Below, piece by piece: positions 55,577-64,000 of a stretch of DNA of 64,000 nt. The notes under the pieces were generated by a model. The model searched no databases and was not told the DNA's origin. It saw only the letters and a program-made list of their open reading frames with translations. Location: assembly GCA_051954935.1 (NCBI GenBank), contig JBQCHG010000029.1, forward strand, positions 1 through 64,000, given 5' to 3'. This DNA is from 66-474 sp051954935 (GTDB lineage Bacteria; Pseudomonadota; Gammaproteobacteria; Xanthomonadales; Rhodanobacteraceae). Numbering within the stretch: position 1 is the stretch's first letter; every line of letters starts with the position of its first letter. Both the position numbers and the translations under genes were made by a program.

Positions 55577-57751
55577 ATGGATGTTTCGCATTTGCTCGAC
55601 TCGCTGAACGCCGCGCAGCGCGAGGCGGTCAGCGCCCCGCCTGGTTCCTATCTGGTACTTGCCGGTGCAGGCTCAGGCAAGACCCGCGTGCTCACCCACC
55701 GCATCGCCTGGCTGGTGGAAGTGGAACGCGTGCCGCCATGGGCAATCCTCGCGGTCACCTTCACCAACAAGGCCGCCGGCGAGATGCGCGGCCGGCTGGA
55801 TTCATTGCTGCCCGCCGCAACGCGCGGCCTGAGCGTGGGCACCTTCCACGGCATCGCGCACCGGCTGCTGCGCCGGCACTGGCGCGAGGCCGGTCTGCCG
55901 GAAACGTTCCAGATCCTCGATGCCGACGACCAGCAGCGTTTGGTCAAACGCGTGGTCGCGGGGCTGGGCCTCGACGAGGCTCGCTTCCCCCCGCGCCAGG
56001 CGGCCTGGCAGATCAACGCATGGAAAGATGAAGGCAAGCGGCCCGATGCGATCGAGCCCGGCGATCATCCGGTCGCACGCACGTTCCTTTCCATCTATCG
56101 CGCCTACGAGGAAGCCTGCCGTCGCGCGGGACTGGTGGATTTCGCCGAACTGCTGCTGCGTGCTCACGAACTGTGGCTGCGCAACCCGGAGGTGCTGGCG
56201 CATTACCGCGAGCGCTGGCGGCACCTGCTGATCGACGAGTTCCAGGACACGAATGCCCTGCAATACGCCTGGATCCGCGTGCTGGCCGGCGAGACCGGAA
56301 AAGTTTTCGCGGTCGGTGATGACGACCAGTCCATATACGGCTGGCGCGGCGCACGCGTCGAGAACATGCACGCGTTCCTGCGCGACTTCGCCGGCGCGAA
56401 AACCATTCGGCTGGAACAGAACTACCGTTCCACGGCGACCATCCTGGAGGCGGCCAACGCGATCATCGCGCGCAATCCTTCGCGGCTCGGCAAGCAGTTG
56501 TGGACGGCCGGCGACAAGGGCGAGGCCATCGCGCTGTATTCGGCCTACAACGACCAGGACGAAGCGCGCTTCGTGATCGAGCGCATCCGCGAGCACGTCG
56601 AGCACGACGGCAGCGCCGACGAGATCGCGATCCTTTACCGCAGCAACGCGCAGTCGCGTGCGTTCGAAGAACAGCTGCACCAGTACGACATTCCCTATCG
56701 CGTCTATGGCGGCCAGCGCTATTTCGAGCGCGCCGAGGTCAAGGACGCGCTGAGCTACCTGCGGCTTAGCGCCAACCGCCACGACGACGCGGCCTTCGAG
56801 CGCGCGGTCAACACTCCGCCGCGCGGGATCGGCGAGCGCACGCTGGACCAGCTGCGCCGGCGCGCGCGCGCGGAAAATATTTCCATGTGGGATGCAGCGC
56901 TGCAGGAATTGTCCGGCGCGGAGCTGAGTGCGCGGGCGAAGAATGCGCTGAAGGCATTCCTCACGCTGATCGAGGAATTCGCGCGCAGCTTCCAGTCGCT
57001 GAATCTCTCCGAGCAGGTCGAACACGCGATTGCCCATTCGGGCCTGCGCGATTACTACGAACGCGATGCGCGCGGCAATGCCGAATCGCGCGTGGAGAAC
57101 CTGGATGAGCTGGTGAACGTCGCCAGCCGCTTCGAACCGACGCAGGAAGACATCGAGGCCGGCTTGTCGGAACTCGCCGCCTTCCTCGCCCATGCCGCAC
57201 TGGAAGCCGGCGAGGCGCAGGGCGAGGCTGGGGAAGCCTGCGTTCAGCTGATGACGCTGCATTCGGCCAAAGGCCTGGAATTCCCGATCGTGTTCCTGGT
57301 CGGGCTGGAGGAAGGCCTGTTCCCGAGCCAGCGTTCGACCGAGGACGCCTCGCGGCTGGAAGAGGAACGCAGGCTCGCCTATGTCGGCATCACCCGCGCG
57401 CGCCGACGCCTGGTCCTGACGTATGCCGAATCGCGCCGGATGCACGGCTCTGAAATGCTGGCACGGCCCTCGCGTTTCCTCGCCGAATTGCCGCAGTCGC
57501 TGCTGGAGGAAGTGCGGCCGCGCGCCAAGATCACGCGCCCGGTCTATGCGCCGCGAGATTACGGTCATGCGCCGCTCGCGGACGAATCCATGCCGGTCAG
57601 GCTGGGCCAGCGCGTGCGCCACGCGCATTTCGGCGAAGGCGTGGTGGTCAGTGCCGAGGGCAACGGCGCGCACGCGCGCATCCAGGTGAACTTCGCCGAC
57701 GCCGGCCCGAAGTGGCTGGTGGCGGCGTATGCGAACCTGACCACGTTATGA
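55577..57751 (+). CDS. uvrD: DNA helicase II
   Basis: 724 residues (E. coli UvrD 720). 3'-5' helicase of nucleotide excision and mismatch repair. Walker A AGAGSGKTRVLTHRI at residues 29-43, TFTNKAAGEM (Ia), LLIDEFQDTN (II), VGDDDQSIYGWRGA (III), LEQNYRST (IV), LMTLHSAKGLEF (V) and EERRLAYVGITRARRRL (VI) are all intact. A C-terminal Tudor-like segment (GQRVRHAHFGEGVV) fits UvrD and not Rep. A REP-like element follows the stop. Confidence 0.97.
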   Translation: MDVSHLLDSLNAAQREAVSAPPGSYLVLAGAGSGKTRVLTHRIAWLVEVERVPPWAILAVTFTNKAAGEMRGRLDSLLPAATRGLSVGTFHGIAHRLLRRHWREAGLPETFQILDADDQQRLVKRVVAGLGLDEARFPPRQAAWQINAWKDEGKRPDAIEPGDHPVARTFLSIYRAYEEACRRAGLVDFAELLLRAHELWLRNPEVLAHYRERWRHLLIDEFQDTNALQYAWIRVLAGETGKVFAVGDDDQSIYGWRGARVENMHAFLRDFAGAKTIRLEQNYRSTATILEAANAIIARNPSRLGKQLWTAGDKGEAIALYSAYNDQDEARFVIERIREHVEHDGSADEIAILYRSNAQSRAFEEQLHQYDIPYRVYGGQRYFERAEVKDALSYLRLSANRHDDAAFERAVNTPPRGIGERTLDQLRRRARAENISMWDAALQELSGAELSARAKNALKAFLTLIEEFARSFQSLNLSEQVEHAIAHSGLRDYYERDARGNAESRVENLDELVNVASRFEPTQEDIEAGLSELAAFLAHAALEAGEAQGEAGEACVQLMTLHSAKGLEFPIVFLVGLEEGLFPSQRSTEDASRLEEERRLAYVGITRARRRLVLTYAESRRMHGSEMLARPSRFLAELPQSLLEEVRPRAKITRPVYAPRDYGHAPLADESMPVRLGQRVRHAHFGEGVVVSAEGNGAHARIQVNFADAGPKWLVAAYANLTTL

Positions 57752-57768
57752 TCGAAAATGTTTCAATA

Positions 57769-57863
57769 GTCATTCCGGGCGACGCGCAGCGTCATCCGGA
57801 ATCTGCTTTTCCCCTCGCGAGAGCAGATTCCGGGTTCCGACCTGCGGTCGGCCCCGGGATGAC
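57769..57863. repeat. REP-like inverted repeat pair after uvrD
   Basis: GTCATTCCGG...CCGGAATCTGC and its inverted counterpart GCAGATTCCGGG...CCCGGGATGAC are separated by 16 bp (TTTTCCCCTCGCGAGA). Same family as the 41.9-kb element, in the gap between the convergent uvrD and WYL-regulator genes, where it could end both transcripts. Confidence 0.8.
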
Positions 57864-57868
57864 GAACA

Positions 57869-58846
57869 TCACGGGCGTGCCGAATACCCGTCCAGCGCGA
57901 GCTTCAGCTGGATCTTCATCTCCTCGCGCAATGGCAGCGGCGCCACCACTTCCGCATCCGGGCCGTACTTCATCACGTCCATCAGCAGTTCGCGCGAATT
58001 CGAATACGGCACGCGCAATTCGTAGCGTCCGTCGGGCAGGAATTGTCCTTCCTGCTGCGAATGCCAATGTTCGTCGGCGACCCAGCGCGCCGCGCGAGCG
58101 GAGAAGCGGATCGTCGCCCAGGCTTTAGGCGCGCCGGCGAAGATGCCGTAGCTGGAAGCGAGCACGGCGTCGAGCTCGGCGTTGTCGCGGTCCAGCGCCG
58201 CCGTTTCCAGTTGCTCCGGTTCGACGATGCGATCCACCGCGAAGCTGCGCAGCGCCTCGCGATCGTGGTCCCAGGCGTCCAGGTACCAGTTGTCGCGATA
58301 GTGCGTCAGCCGCTGCGGCGATACCGTGCGCGTGGTATCGGCATCGGTGGTGCGCGCCCGATAGCGGAATTTGAGCTGCTTGCGCGCCAGTACCGCGCCC
58401 GCGACGATCCGGAACACGCGCTGGTCCAGCGTGCGCGAGCCGTACGGAATCACGCGGATGCGCTCGACCGGCAGCGGCTTGCCTTCCGCGTGCTCGCTCA
58501 TCAGGCGTTCCATGCGCGACTTGAACGGCGCCAGGGCACTCGCCAGCACGCCCGGATCCGAGCGGCCGATCAGTTCGTTCAGCGCCATAAGCGCCGCAAG
58601 CTCTTCGCTGGTCAGCCACAGGCCCGGCAACTCGAAGCGATCGGCTTCCTCGCGGTCGTAGGAAAAGCCGTGGCGTTCGGTATCGCTTTCCAGCGGCGCG
58701 CCCAGCGCATCGCGCAGGAAGGCAATGTCGCGATAAAGCGTGGCGCGCGAGCAGCCGAGTTCGTCTTTCAGGCGCTCCTGGCTGACCGGATGCCGTGCAG
58801 CCTTGAAGATGCGATGCAGGGTGAGGATGCGCTCGTAACGATCCAT
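57869..58846 (-). CDS. YafY-type WYL-domain transcriptional regulator
   Basis: 325 residues. N-terminal winged helix (residues 1-60; SQERLKDELGCSRATLYRDIAFLRD), then a WYL domain (about 140-225) with the NWYLDAWDHDREALRSFAVDRI motif and a C-terminal WCX-type region. Such proteins often regulate DNA repair, defence or metabolism, sensing nucleic acid or a ligand. No obvious target nearby; uvrD is convergent. 346 bp separate it from the Mo-enzyme gene. Confidence 0.92.
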   Translation of the reverse strand: MDRYERILTLHRIFKAARHPVSQERLKDELGCSRATLYRDIAFLRDALGAPLESDTERHGFSYDREEADRFELPGLWLTSEELAALMALNELIGRSDPGVLASALAPFKSRMERLMSEHAEGKPLPVERIRVIPYGSRTLDQRVFRIVAGAVLARKQLKFRYRARTTDADTTRTVSPQRLTHYRDNWYLDAWDHDREALRSFAVDRIVEPEQLETAALDRDNAELDAVLASSYGIFAGAPKAWATIRFSARAARWVADEHWHSQQEGQFLPDGRYELRVPYSNSRELLMDVMKYGPDAEVVAPLPLREEMKIQLKLALDGYSARP

Positions 58847-59080
58847 TAGGAATGGCTTCGACTGAATGGTTGGCTGTCGTTCTAATCACATCTTCATACT
58901 TCCACAACCCCCATCAATCCGGTGCTGTGCACCGGATCGGCCGCCCCCTTGACTCAAGGGGGCTGAAAATCAGAAGCAGCGAGGTGCGGCGCGGGGGCGC
59001 GGAGAAGCATGACGGCATGCCCTCATGGCGGCAAGCGTGTCTCTGCTTCGGCTACCATCCCAGTTCCGGATTATCGAAAC
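58847..59080. other. Intergenic region upstream of the molybdoenzyme
   Basis: It holds a 9-bp perfect hairpin (GCCCCCTTG-ACT-CAAGGGGGC, 58943-58963) and a smaller CCGGTG-type dyad just before it. No T-run, gene or clear promoter was recognised; the region may contain the promoter of the WYL gene. Confidence 0.4.
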
Positions 59081-59179
59081 GTCATCCCGGCCAAGAGCCG
59101 CCATCCATGGCCAAGAGCTCCGTGGCCGGGATCCCAGTGCCATGGATGGAAAATGGATTCCGGCTTGCGCCGGAATGAC
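59081..59179. repeat. REP-like composite element
   Basis: GTCATCCCGGCCA...TGGCCGGGATCCC and a second unit GGATTCCGGCTTGCGCCGGAATGAC lie in tandem, separated by a CATGGATGGA-containing spacer. It ends 13 bp before the start codon of the next gene, so its last hairpin is in the leader. Confidence 0.75.
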
Positions 59180-59192
59180 GAAGTGGGAACCC

Positions 59193-61991
59193 ATGCCGCA
59201 TCGAAATCTCAAACTGAGCGAGCCCATCGGCGACCAGGTCAAGGAAACGACCTGCTACATGTGCGCGTGCCGATGCGGAATAAGGGTGCACATGAAGGAC
59301 GGCCGTGTCCGCTACATCGACGGCAATCCGGACCATCCGGTCAATCGGGGCGTGATCTGCGCCAAGGGCTCGTCCGGCATCATGCAACACTACTCGCCGG
59401 CCCGCTTGAGCAAGCCGCTGCTGCGGGTAGGCGCGCGCGGCGAGCGCAGGTTCCGCGAAATCGAATGGGACCAGGCGCTCGACATCGCGACGAAGTGGCT
59501 GTCCGACATCCACGCGCGCAATCCGGACGAGCTCGCCTTCTTCACCGGGCGCGACCAGTCGCAGGCCCTGACCGGCTGGTGGGCGCAGCAGTTCGGCACC
59601 ATCAACTACGCCGCGCACGGCGGGTTCTGTTCGGTGAACATGGCCGCGGCCGGCATGTACACCTTCGGCGGTTCGTTCTGGGAATTCGGCGAACCGGACT
59701 GGGACCGCACGAAATACCTGATGCTGTGGGGCGTGGCCGAGGACCACGACTCCAACCCCATTAAGCTGGGCCTGGGAAAACTCAAGGCGCGCGGCGCCAA
59801 GATTGTCGTCGTCAACCCGGTGCGGTCGGGTTACGGCGCAATCGCCGACGAGTGGATCGCGATCAATCCCGGTACCGATGGCTTGCTGGCCGGCGCGCTG
59901 ATCCACGAGTTGCTGCGTTCCGACCGCGTGGATTTCGAATACCTCGTGCGCTACACCAATGCGCATCACCTGGTGATCCGCGCGCCGGGCTCGCCGGACG
60001 ACGGGTTGATCGCGCGTGGCGCGGAGGGGAAGCCGCTGTGCGCTGTGCGGGGCGGGCGCCTTGCCGACGCCGCGCAACCGGACATTGCGCCGTTGATCGC
60101 CGGCGAATACACCCTGGCCGACGGTCGTCGTGCAATGCCGGCATTCCAGTTGCTGGCCGAGCGTTTCCTTTCCGACGAATACACCCCGGAAAACGTCGCT
60201 TCACGCTGCGGCGTGAATGCAAACACGATTCGCCGCATTGCATCGGAACTCGCCCGCACCGCGTTCGACGAAGCGATCGAACTGCCGATTGCGTGGACCG
60301 ACTCCCACGGCCGCGAACATGCAAGCATGACCGGCCGCCCTGTCTCGATGCACGCGATGCGCGGCATCAGTGCGCACGCCAACGGATTCCACACCTGCCG
60401 CACGCTGCACGTGCTGCAGATGCTGCTGGGCGCGATCGATACGCCCGGCAGTTTCCGGTACCAGCCGCCCTATCCGAAGTCCGCGCCGCCGCCGAATCGG
60501 CCGGCCACGGCGCGCAAGGCCGACGGTACGCTCAATGGCAATCCGCTCGGTTATCCGGTTTCGCCGGAAGACCTGCTGGTGGATGCGCACGGTGCGCCCC
60601 GCCGGATCGATCACGCCTTCTCATGGGCGTACCCGTTGGCCGCGCACGGCATCTTGCAGTCCGTGATCCGCAATGCCGTCAAAGGCGATCCGCACCGGAT
60701 CGACACGCTGTTCCTGTTCATGGCGAACATGGGCTGGAACTCGGCGATGGACACGGCGCACACGCGCAAGCTGTTGTGCGAGCGTGACGAGCACGGCGAA
60801 TACAAGATCCCGCACATCATCTACGTGGATGCCTACGATTCGGAAACCGTGGCGTTTGCGGATCTGGTGTTGCCGGACACGACGTACCTGGAACGCCATG
60901 ACTGCATCAGCCTGCTGGATCGTCCGATTTCGGACGCCGACGCCGCGGCGGATGCGATCCGCACGCCCGTGGTGCGACCTGATCGTGACGTGCGGCCCTT
61001 CCAGGACGTGCTGCTGGATCTGGGTGCGCGGCTGAAGTTGCCGAATCTGGTGGATGAACACGGCCGAGCGAAGTACCGCGACTTCGCCGACTACATGGTG
61101 CGCCACGAACGTGCGCCGGGCTTAGGGCTGCTGGCCGGCTGGCGCGGCGCCGACGGGACGGGCGAAGGCAAAGGCGCGCCGAATCCCGATCAGCTCGAGC
61201 GTTATCGCGAGCATGGCTGTCACTGGGAAGCGCGTGTACCCGAACGCGGCGCGTATTACCGCTTCGGCAACCGCGACTACCTGCAATGGGCGAATGCGAT
61301 GGGCTTCGTCGGCTCGGCCGAGCCCATTACCTTGCAGTTGTACTGCGAGGCCTTGCAGCGCTTCCGGCTTGCGGCACAGGGGCACGGCCCGGTACAGCCG
61401 CCGGAGCGCGAACGTGCGCGGGTGGAGAGGTTCTTCGATCCGGTGCCGATGTATTACGCGTCACTCGAGGAAGACTCGGTGAAGGATGGCTTTCCTCTCC
61501 ACGCCATCACCCAGCGCCCGATGTTCATGTACCACTCGTGGGGCTCGCAGAATCGCTGGCTGCGGCAGATCGCCACGCGCAATTACCTGTACGCGAATCC
61601 ACGCACGCTGGCCGAGCACGGCATCCACGACAGCGACTGGGCGTGGATCGCGTCGCGGCGCGGACGCATCCGTGTGCAGGTGCGAGCCCATGCGGCAACC
61701 GCGCCGGGTACTTTGTGGACCTGGAATGCACTTGGCAAGAAACGCGGCGCGTGGGGATTGGCGGGCCAGGCCCCGGAGTTCGTGGACGGCTTCCTCTTGA
61801 ACGACTTGATCGGCGAGCGCGATTCCAGCGGCGCCTACAGCAACGCCGATCCGGTCACGGGCCAGGCCGCGTGGTTCGACCTCCGCGTGCGACTGGAGCG
61901 CGATCCGCAACCAGATGTGCCGGGACACCGGGTCGAACTGCATGACATCGCGGGAGACGACCCACACGGAAGGCGGAGCGCATCCGCATGA
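59193..61991 (+). CDS. Molybdopterin oxidoreductase catalytic subunit (SoeA-like)
   Basis: 932 residues, no Tat signal, so cytoplasmic. The N-terminal 4Fe-4S site is C21, C24, C28 and C56. The likely molybdenum ligand is C146 in HGGFCSVNMAAAG. Remaining domains follow the DMSO reductase-superfamily order, with the C-terminal MPT-binding domain starting near residue 770. It resembles SoeA, the catalytic subunit of membrane-associated sulfite dehydrogenase, but the usual FeS (SoeB) and membrane (SoeC) subunits are not next to it. Its stop overlaps the transporter start (ATGA). Confidence 0.85.
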   Translation: MPHRNLKLSEPIGDQVKETTCYMCACRCGIRVHMKDGRVRYIDGNPDHPVNRGVICAKGSSGIMQHYSPARLSKPLLRVGARGERRFREIEWDQALDIATKWLSDIHARNPDELAFFTGRDQSQALTGWWAQQFGTINYAAHGGFCSVNMAAAGMYTFGGSFWEFGEPDWDRTKYLMLWGVAEDHDSNPIKLGLGKLKARGAKIVVVNPVRSGYGAIADEWIAINPGTDGLLAGALIHELLRSDRVDFEYLVRYTNAHHLVIRAPGSPDDGLIARGAEGKPLCAVRGGRLADAAQPDIAPLIAGEYTLADGRRAMPAFQLLAERFLSDEYTPENVASRCGVNANTIRRIASELARTAFDEAIELPIAWTDSHGREHASMTGRPVSMHAMRGISAHANGFHTCRTLHVLQMLLGAIDTPGSFRYQPPYPKSAPPPNRPATARKADGTLNGNPLGYPVSPEDLLVDAHGAPRRIDHAFSWAYPLAAHGILQSVIRNAVKGDPHRIDTLFLFMANMGWNSAMDTAHTRKLLCERDEHGEYKIPHIIYVDAYDSETVAFADLVLPDTTYLERHDCISLLDRPISDADAAADAIRTPVVRPDRDVRPFQDVLLDLGARLKLPNLVDEHGRAKYRDFADYMVRHERAPGLGLLAGWRGADGTGEGKGAPNPDQLERYREHGCHWEARVPERGAYYRFGNRDYLQWANAMGFVGSAEPITLQLYCEALQRFRLAAQGHGPVQPPERERARVERFFDPVPMYYASLEEDSVKDGFPLHAITQRPMFMYHSWGSQNRWLRQIATRNYLYANPRTLAEHGIHDSDWAWIASRRGRIRVQVRAHAATAPGTLWTWNALGKKRGAWGLAGQAPEFVDGFLLNDLIGERDSSGAYSNADPVTGQAAWFDLRVRLERDPQPDVPGHRVELHDIAGDDPHGRRSASA

Positions 61992-63748
61992 CCTGGCAAG
62001 CCTGGGCCACTGCCGCGATCATCCTCCTTGCGATGGTGCTGTTCGCCAGCGAGAAGGTGCGCATCGACATCGTCGCGCTGATCGCACTGGCCCTGCTGAT
62101 GGTGCTCGGCATCGTCTCGCCGGAGGAGGCGCTCTCCGGGTTCAGCAACGAGGCAACGGTGACGGTGGCGGCGATGTTCGCGCTGTCCATGGGCATCGAA
62201 CGCTCCGGCGCGCTGGATCCGCTCAGCCGGCTGCTTTCGCGCATCAAGCAGCCTTGGCTGCTGACGCTGGGCATGATGCTCGCCATCGCGCCGCTGGGCG
62301 CGTTCATCAAGAATGTGGCGCTGGTGGCGACGTTCCTGCCGCTTGCGCTGCGCGTATGCGCGCGCACCGGTACCTCGCCCTCGCGCGTGCTGATGCCGAT
62401 GGCCTATGCCGCACAGATGGGCGGCGTGTGCACCTTGATCGGCACGTCTTCCAACCTGCTGGTGGATTCGCTGTCGCAGAAGCACGGCTTGGCGCCGCTG
62501 GGCGTCTTCGAGTTCACCAAACTCGGCGTATTGCTGGCGATAGCGGGAATCCTCTACCTGATGGTGATCGGCCGCTGGCTGCTGCCGCGCCAGCTCGAAA
62601 TGGCGACGCCCGAACTGATGCAGGTCGGCAAATACGTCACCGAACTGAAGGTGATGTCCGAATCAACGCTGGTGGGGCAAACCATCGCCGAGGCACGGCT
62701 GGGGGAGAAGCACGGCGTCTATCCGCTGGAACTGCTGCGCGGAGAGGAGCACATGTGGTCGCCGCGCACGCAGAAGCTGCAGGTCGGAGACGTGCTGCTG
62801 ATGCGCGGCGAATGGGAGAAGCTGGAAGAGTTCCGCAAGCAGACGCGACTGGAGATCGATCCCGAATTCAAGCACGCCCGCGACGACGGTGAAGCGCGCG
62901 TGCTGATGGAAGTGCTGGTCACGCCGGCCAGCCCGATCGAGGCGCGCACGCTGCCGGAGCTGGACCTGCAGTCCCGCTATGACGCGACCGTGCTGGCCAT
63001 CCATCGCCGCGGTCACGTGCTGCGCGAAAAGATGAGCCGCATCCCGCTCGAGGTCGGCGACGTGCTGATGTTGCTGGTACCGGAAACGATCACCGCCAAG
63101 TTGCGCGCCGACGACCGCTTCATCGTGCTGAACGAGCGCGAAGACGCGCGCCGCTCGCCCTACCGGGCACTGATTGCCGTGGCGATCATGCTCGGCGTCG
63201 TCGTGGTATCCGGGCTGCGCTGGTTGCCGATCCCGATCGCGGCGATTTGCGGCGTGGTGGCCATGGCACTGACGCGCTGCTTCGGCCGCAAGGATGTCTA
63301 CGAGGCGATGGACTGGAAGATCATCATCCTGCTCGGCGCGATCCTGCCGCTCGGAATAGCCATCGAGAAGACCGGCCTTTCCAGATACGTGGTGGATGCG
63401 GGCGTGCAGATGGTCGGCGACCACGGACCGCTCGCGGCGTTGCTGATGGTGTACCTGCTGACCGCGTTGCTGACCGAATTGATGGGCCACAACCCCTCGG
63501 TGGTACTGATGGTCGGCATCGCCGTGACCGTGGCGGGTGCCGTGCACGCCGATCCGCACCCGTTCATCGTCGCGGTGGCATTCGCCGCGGCTACCTCGTT
63601 CGCGACGCCCGTGGGCTATCCGACCAATACCATGGTCTATTACGCAGGCGGCTACCGCTTCACCGATTTCATGAAAGTCGGCATCCCGCTGATCGCGCTG
63701 TTCTGCGGGCTCTCGATGTACCTGATTCCAAAGATATGGCCTTTCTAG
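61988..63748 (+). CDS. SLC13/DASS-type permease with two RCK_C (TrkA-C) domains
   Basis: 586 residues. Two transmembrane halves (1-195 and 385-586) are split by two RCK_C regulatory domains (about 210-290 and 300-380), as in sulfate/oxyanion transporters of the SAC1 kind. GTSSNLLVD in half one and GYPTNTMVYY in half two match the SNT-type signature, but the preceding NNT-like positions are changed (FIKNVALV and LMGHNPSVV). Coupled to the molybdoenzyme by a four-base overlap, so it may carry that enzyme's substrate or product. Confidence 0.85.
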   Translation: MTWQAWATAAIILLAMVLFASEKVRIDIVALIALALLMVLGIVSPEEALSGFSNEATVTVAAMFALSMGIERSGALDPLSRLLSRIKQPWLLTLGMMLAIAPLGAFIKNVALVATFLPLALRVCARTGTSPSRVLMPMAYAAQMGGVCTLIGTSSNLLVDSLSQKHGLAPLGVFEFTKLGVLLAIAGILYLMVIGRWLLPRQLEMATPELMQVGKYVTELKVMSESTLVGQTIAEARLGEKHGVYPLELLRGEEHMWSPRTQKLQVGDVLLMRGEWEKLEEFRKQTRLEIDPEFKHARDDGEARVLMEVLVTPASPIEARTLPELDLQSRYDATVLAIHRRGHVLREKMSRIPLEVGDVLMLLVPETITAKLRADDRFIVLNEREDARRSPYRALIAVAIMLGVVVVSGLRWLPIPIAAICGVVAMALTRCFGRKDVYEAMDWKIIILLGAILPLGIAIEKTGLSRYVVDAGVQMVGDHGPLAALLMVYLLTALLTELMGHNPSVVLMVGIAVTVAGAVHADPHPFIVAVAFAAATSFATPVGYPTNTMVYYAGGYRFTDFMKVGIPLIALFCGLSMYLIPKIWPF

Positions 63749-63753
63749 CTTTT

Positions 63754-63797
63754 CCTTCTCCCGCTTGCGGGAGAAGGTGCCCGAAGGGCGGATGAGG
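63754..63797. repeat. Xanthomonad-type palindromic repeat / terminator-like hairpin
   Basis: CCTTCTCCCGC-TT-GCGGGAGAAGG is a perfect 11-bp stem, followed by GTGCCCGAAGGGCGGATGAGGG with a second small stem (CCCGAAGGGC-type). This motif is widespread between genes in the order. It begins six bases past the transporter stop and contains the ATG of the next gene. Confidence 0.8.
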
Positions 63798-64000
63798 GAA
63801 ACTTGGCGAAAGCGCACGAGGCAACACTTGCTAAAGAATCTCAGACAATCCCGCACGCGAGCACTTAGCCAAAACAGTACGGATGCCGAGCAACTGCTCT
63901 GGCGTTATCTGCGCAACCGTAACCTCGGCGGCTTGAAGTTCCGCCGGCAAGTTCCGCTGGGGTCCTACATCGCTGACTTTGCGTGCATGGAACAGCACCT
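63792..64000 (+). CDS. DUF559 domain protein (partial, runs off the window)
   Basis: First 69 codons of a DUF559 gene. The reading includes STDAEQLLWRYLRNRNLGG, KFRRQVPLGSYIADFACME, the hallmark beginning of this restriction-endonuclease-like (VSR-type) fold. Start is placed at the ATG inside the upstream repeat; a TTG twelve codons later is possible. The catalytic D/E residues should lie beyond the window edge. Function unknown. Confidence 0.85.
   Translation, partial: MRETWRKRTRQHLLKNLRQSRTRALSQNSTDAEQLLWRYLRNRNLGGLKFRRQVPLGSYIADFACMEQH

Noticed and set aside
63754..63777. Simple Rho-independent terminator
   Set aside because: No T-run follows in either direction; better described as a palindromic repeat, though it may help termination.

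Overview
This is a GC-rich (roughly two-thirds G+C by eye) chromosomal stretch, most likely from a gammaproteobacterium of the order Lysobacterales (Xanthomonadales), perhaps near Rhodanobacteraceae. The support is a pyrophosphate-type phosphofructokinase beside a proton-pumping pyrophosphatase, a groESL operon with both a CIRCE element and a sigma-32 promoter, a DUF2782 gene next to polA, a C-rich-loop small RNA downstream of polA resembling Xanthomonas sX13, the gene run accB-accC-prmA-DUF3426-fis-purH, and intergenic palindromes of the kind common in this order. The assignment rests on gene content and recall, not on a search. No phage, insertion sequence, CRISPR array or intact tRNA gene was seen.

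Layout. 1-0.7 kb: 5' end of a 16S rRNA gene on the minus strand, with leader (boxB, boxA) and an rrn promoter. 0.8-9.5 kb: housekeeping and cofactor genes (DUF192, rubredoxin, thiE, hemL), a secreted histidine-rich protein translationally coupled to a SufR-like Fe-S regulator, a trans-sulfuration enzyme, then a minus-strand run adk - membrane protein - mpl - Lon-domain protein. 9.5-13.6 kb: a pyrophosphate module (pfp, hppA, ppa). 13.6-21.3 kb: GT39 transferase, ferritin-like protein, thiC, TetR regulator, PCMT-like methyltransferase, tolC. 21.3-29.1 kb: lipopolysaccharide genes (waaA, lpxL, GT2, O-antigen ligase, GT4), then a zinc-finger protein, YceI and an ELM1-family protein. 29-34 kb: glnE and a divergent LtaS/MdoB-type phosphoglycerol transferase. 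34-39.9 kb: a four-gene minus-strand surface-polysaccharide operon (epimerase, GT2 synthase, TPR/beta-barrel exporter, O-acyltransferase) preceded by a perfect CRP/Clp palindrome.

40-42.4 kb: groES-groEL with terminator, CIRCE, sigma-32 promoter and an inverted repeat pair between the two cistrons. 42.4-51.5 kb: a long plus-strand run cutA, dsbD, TlpA-like, aroQ, accB, accC, prmA, DUF3426, fis, purH. 51.6-57.8 kb: DUF2782, polA, the sX13-like RNA, a two-helix membrane protein and uvrD. 57.8-64 kb: WYL regulator, a molybdopterin oxidoreductase without visible partner subunits coupled to an SLC13/RCK-type permease, and the start of a DUF559 gene whose ATG lies in a palindromic repeat.

The most interesting parts are the Clp-associated polysaccharide operon with an unusual synthase motif, the sX13-like RNA, the pyrophosphate module, the Fe-S regulator paired with a secreted histidine-rich protein, and the orphan molybdoenzyme-transporter pair. 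Gene starts were chosen from ribosome binding sites, overlaps and family lengths; all function calls come from motif reading alone.
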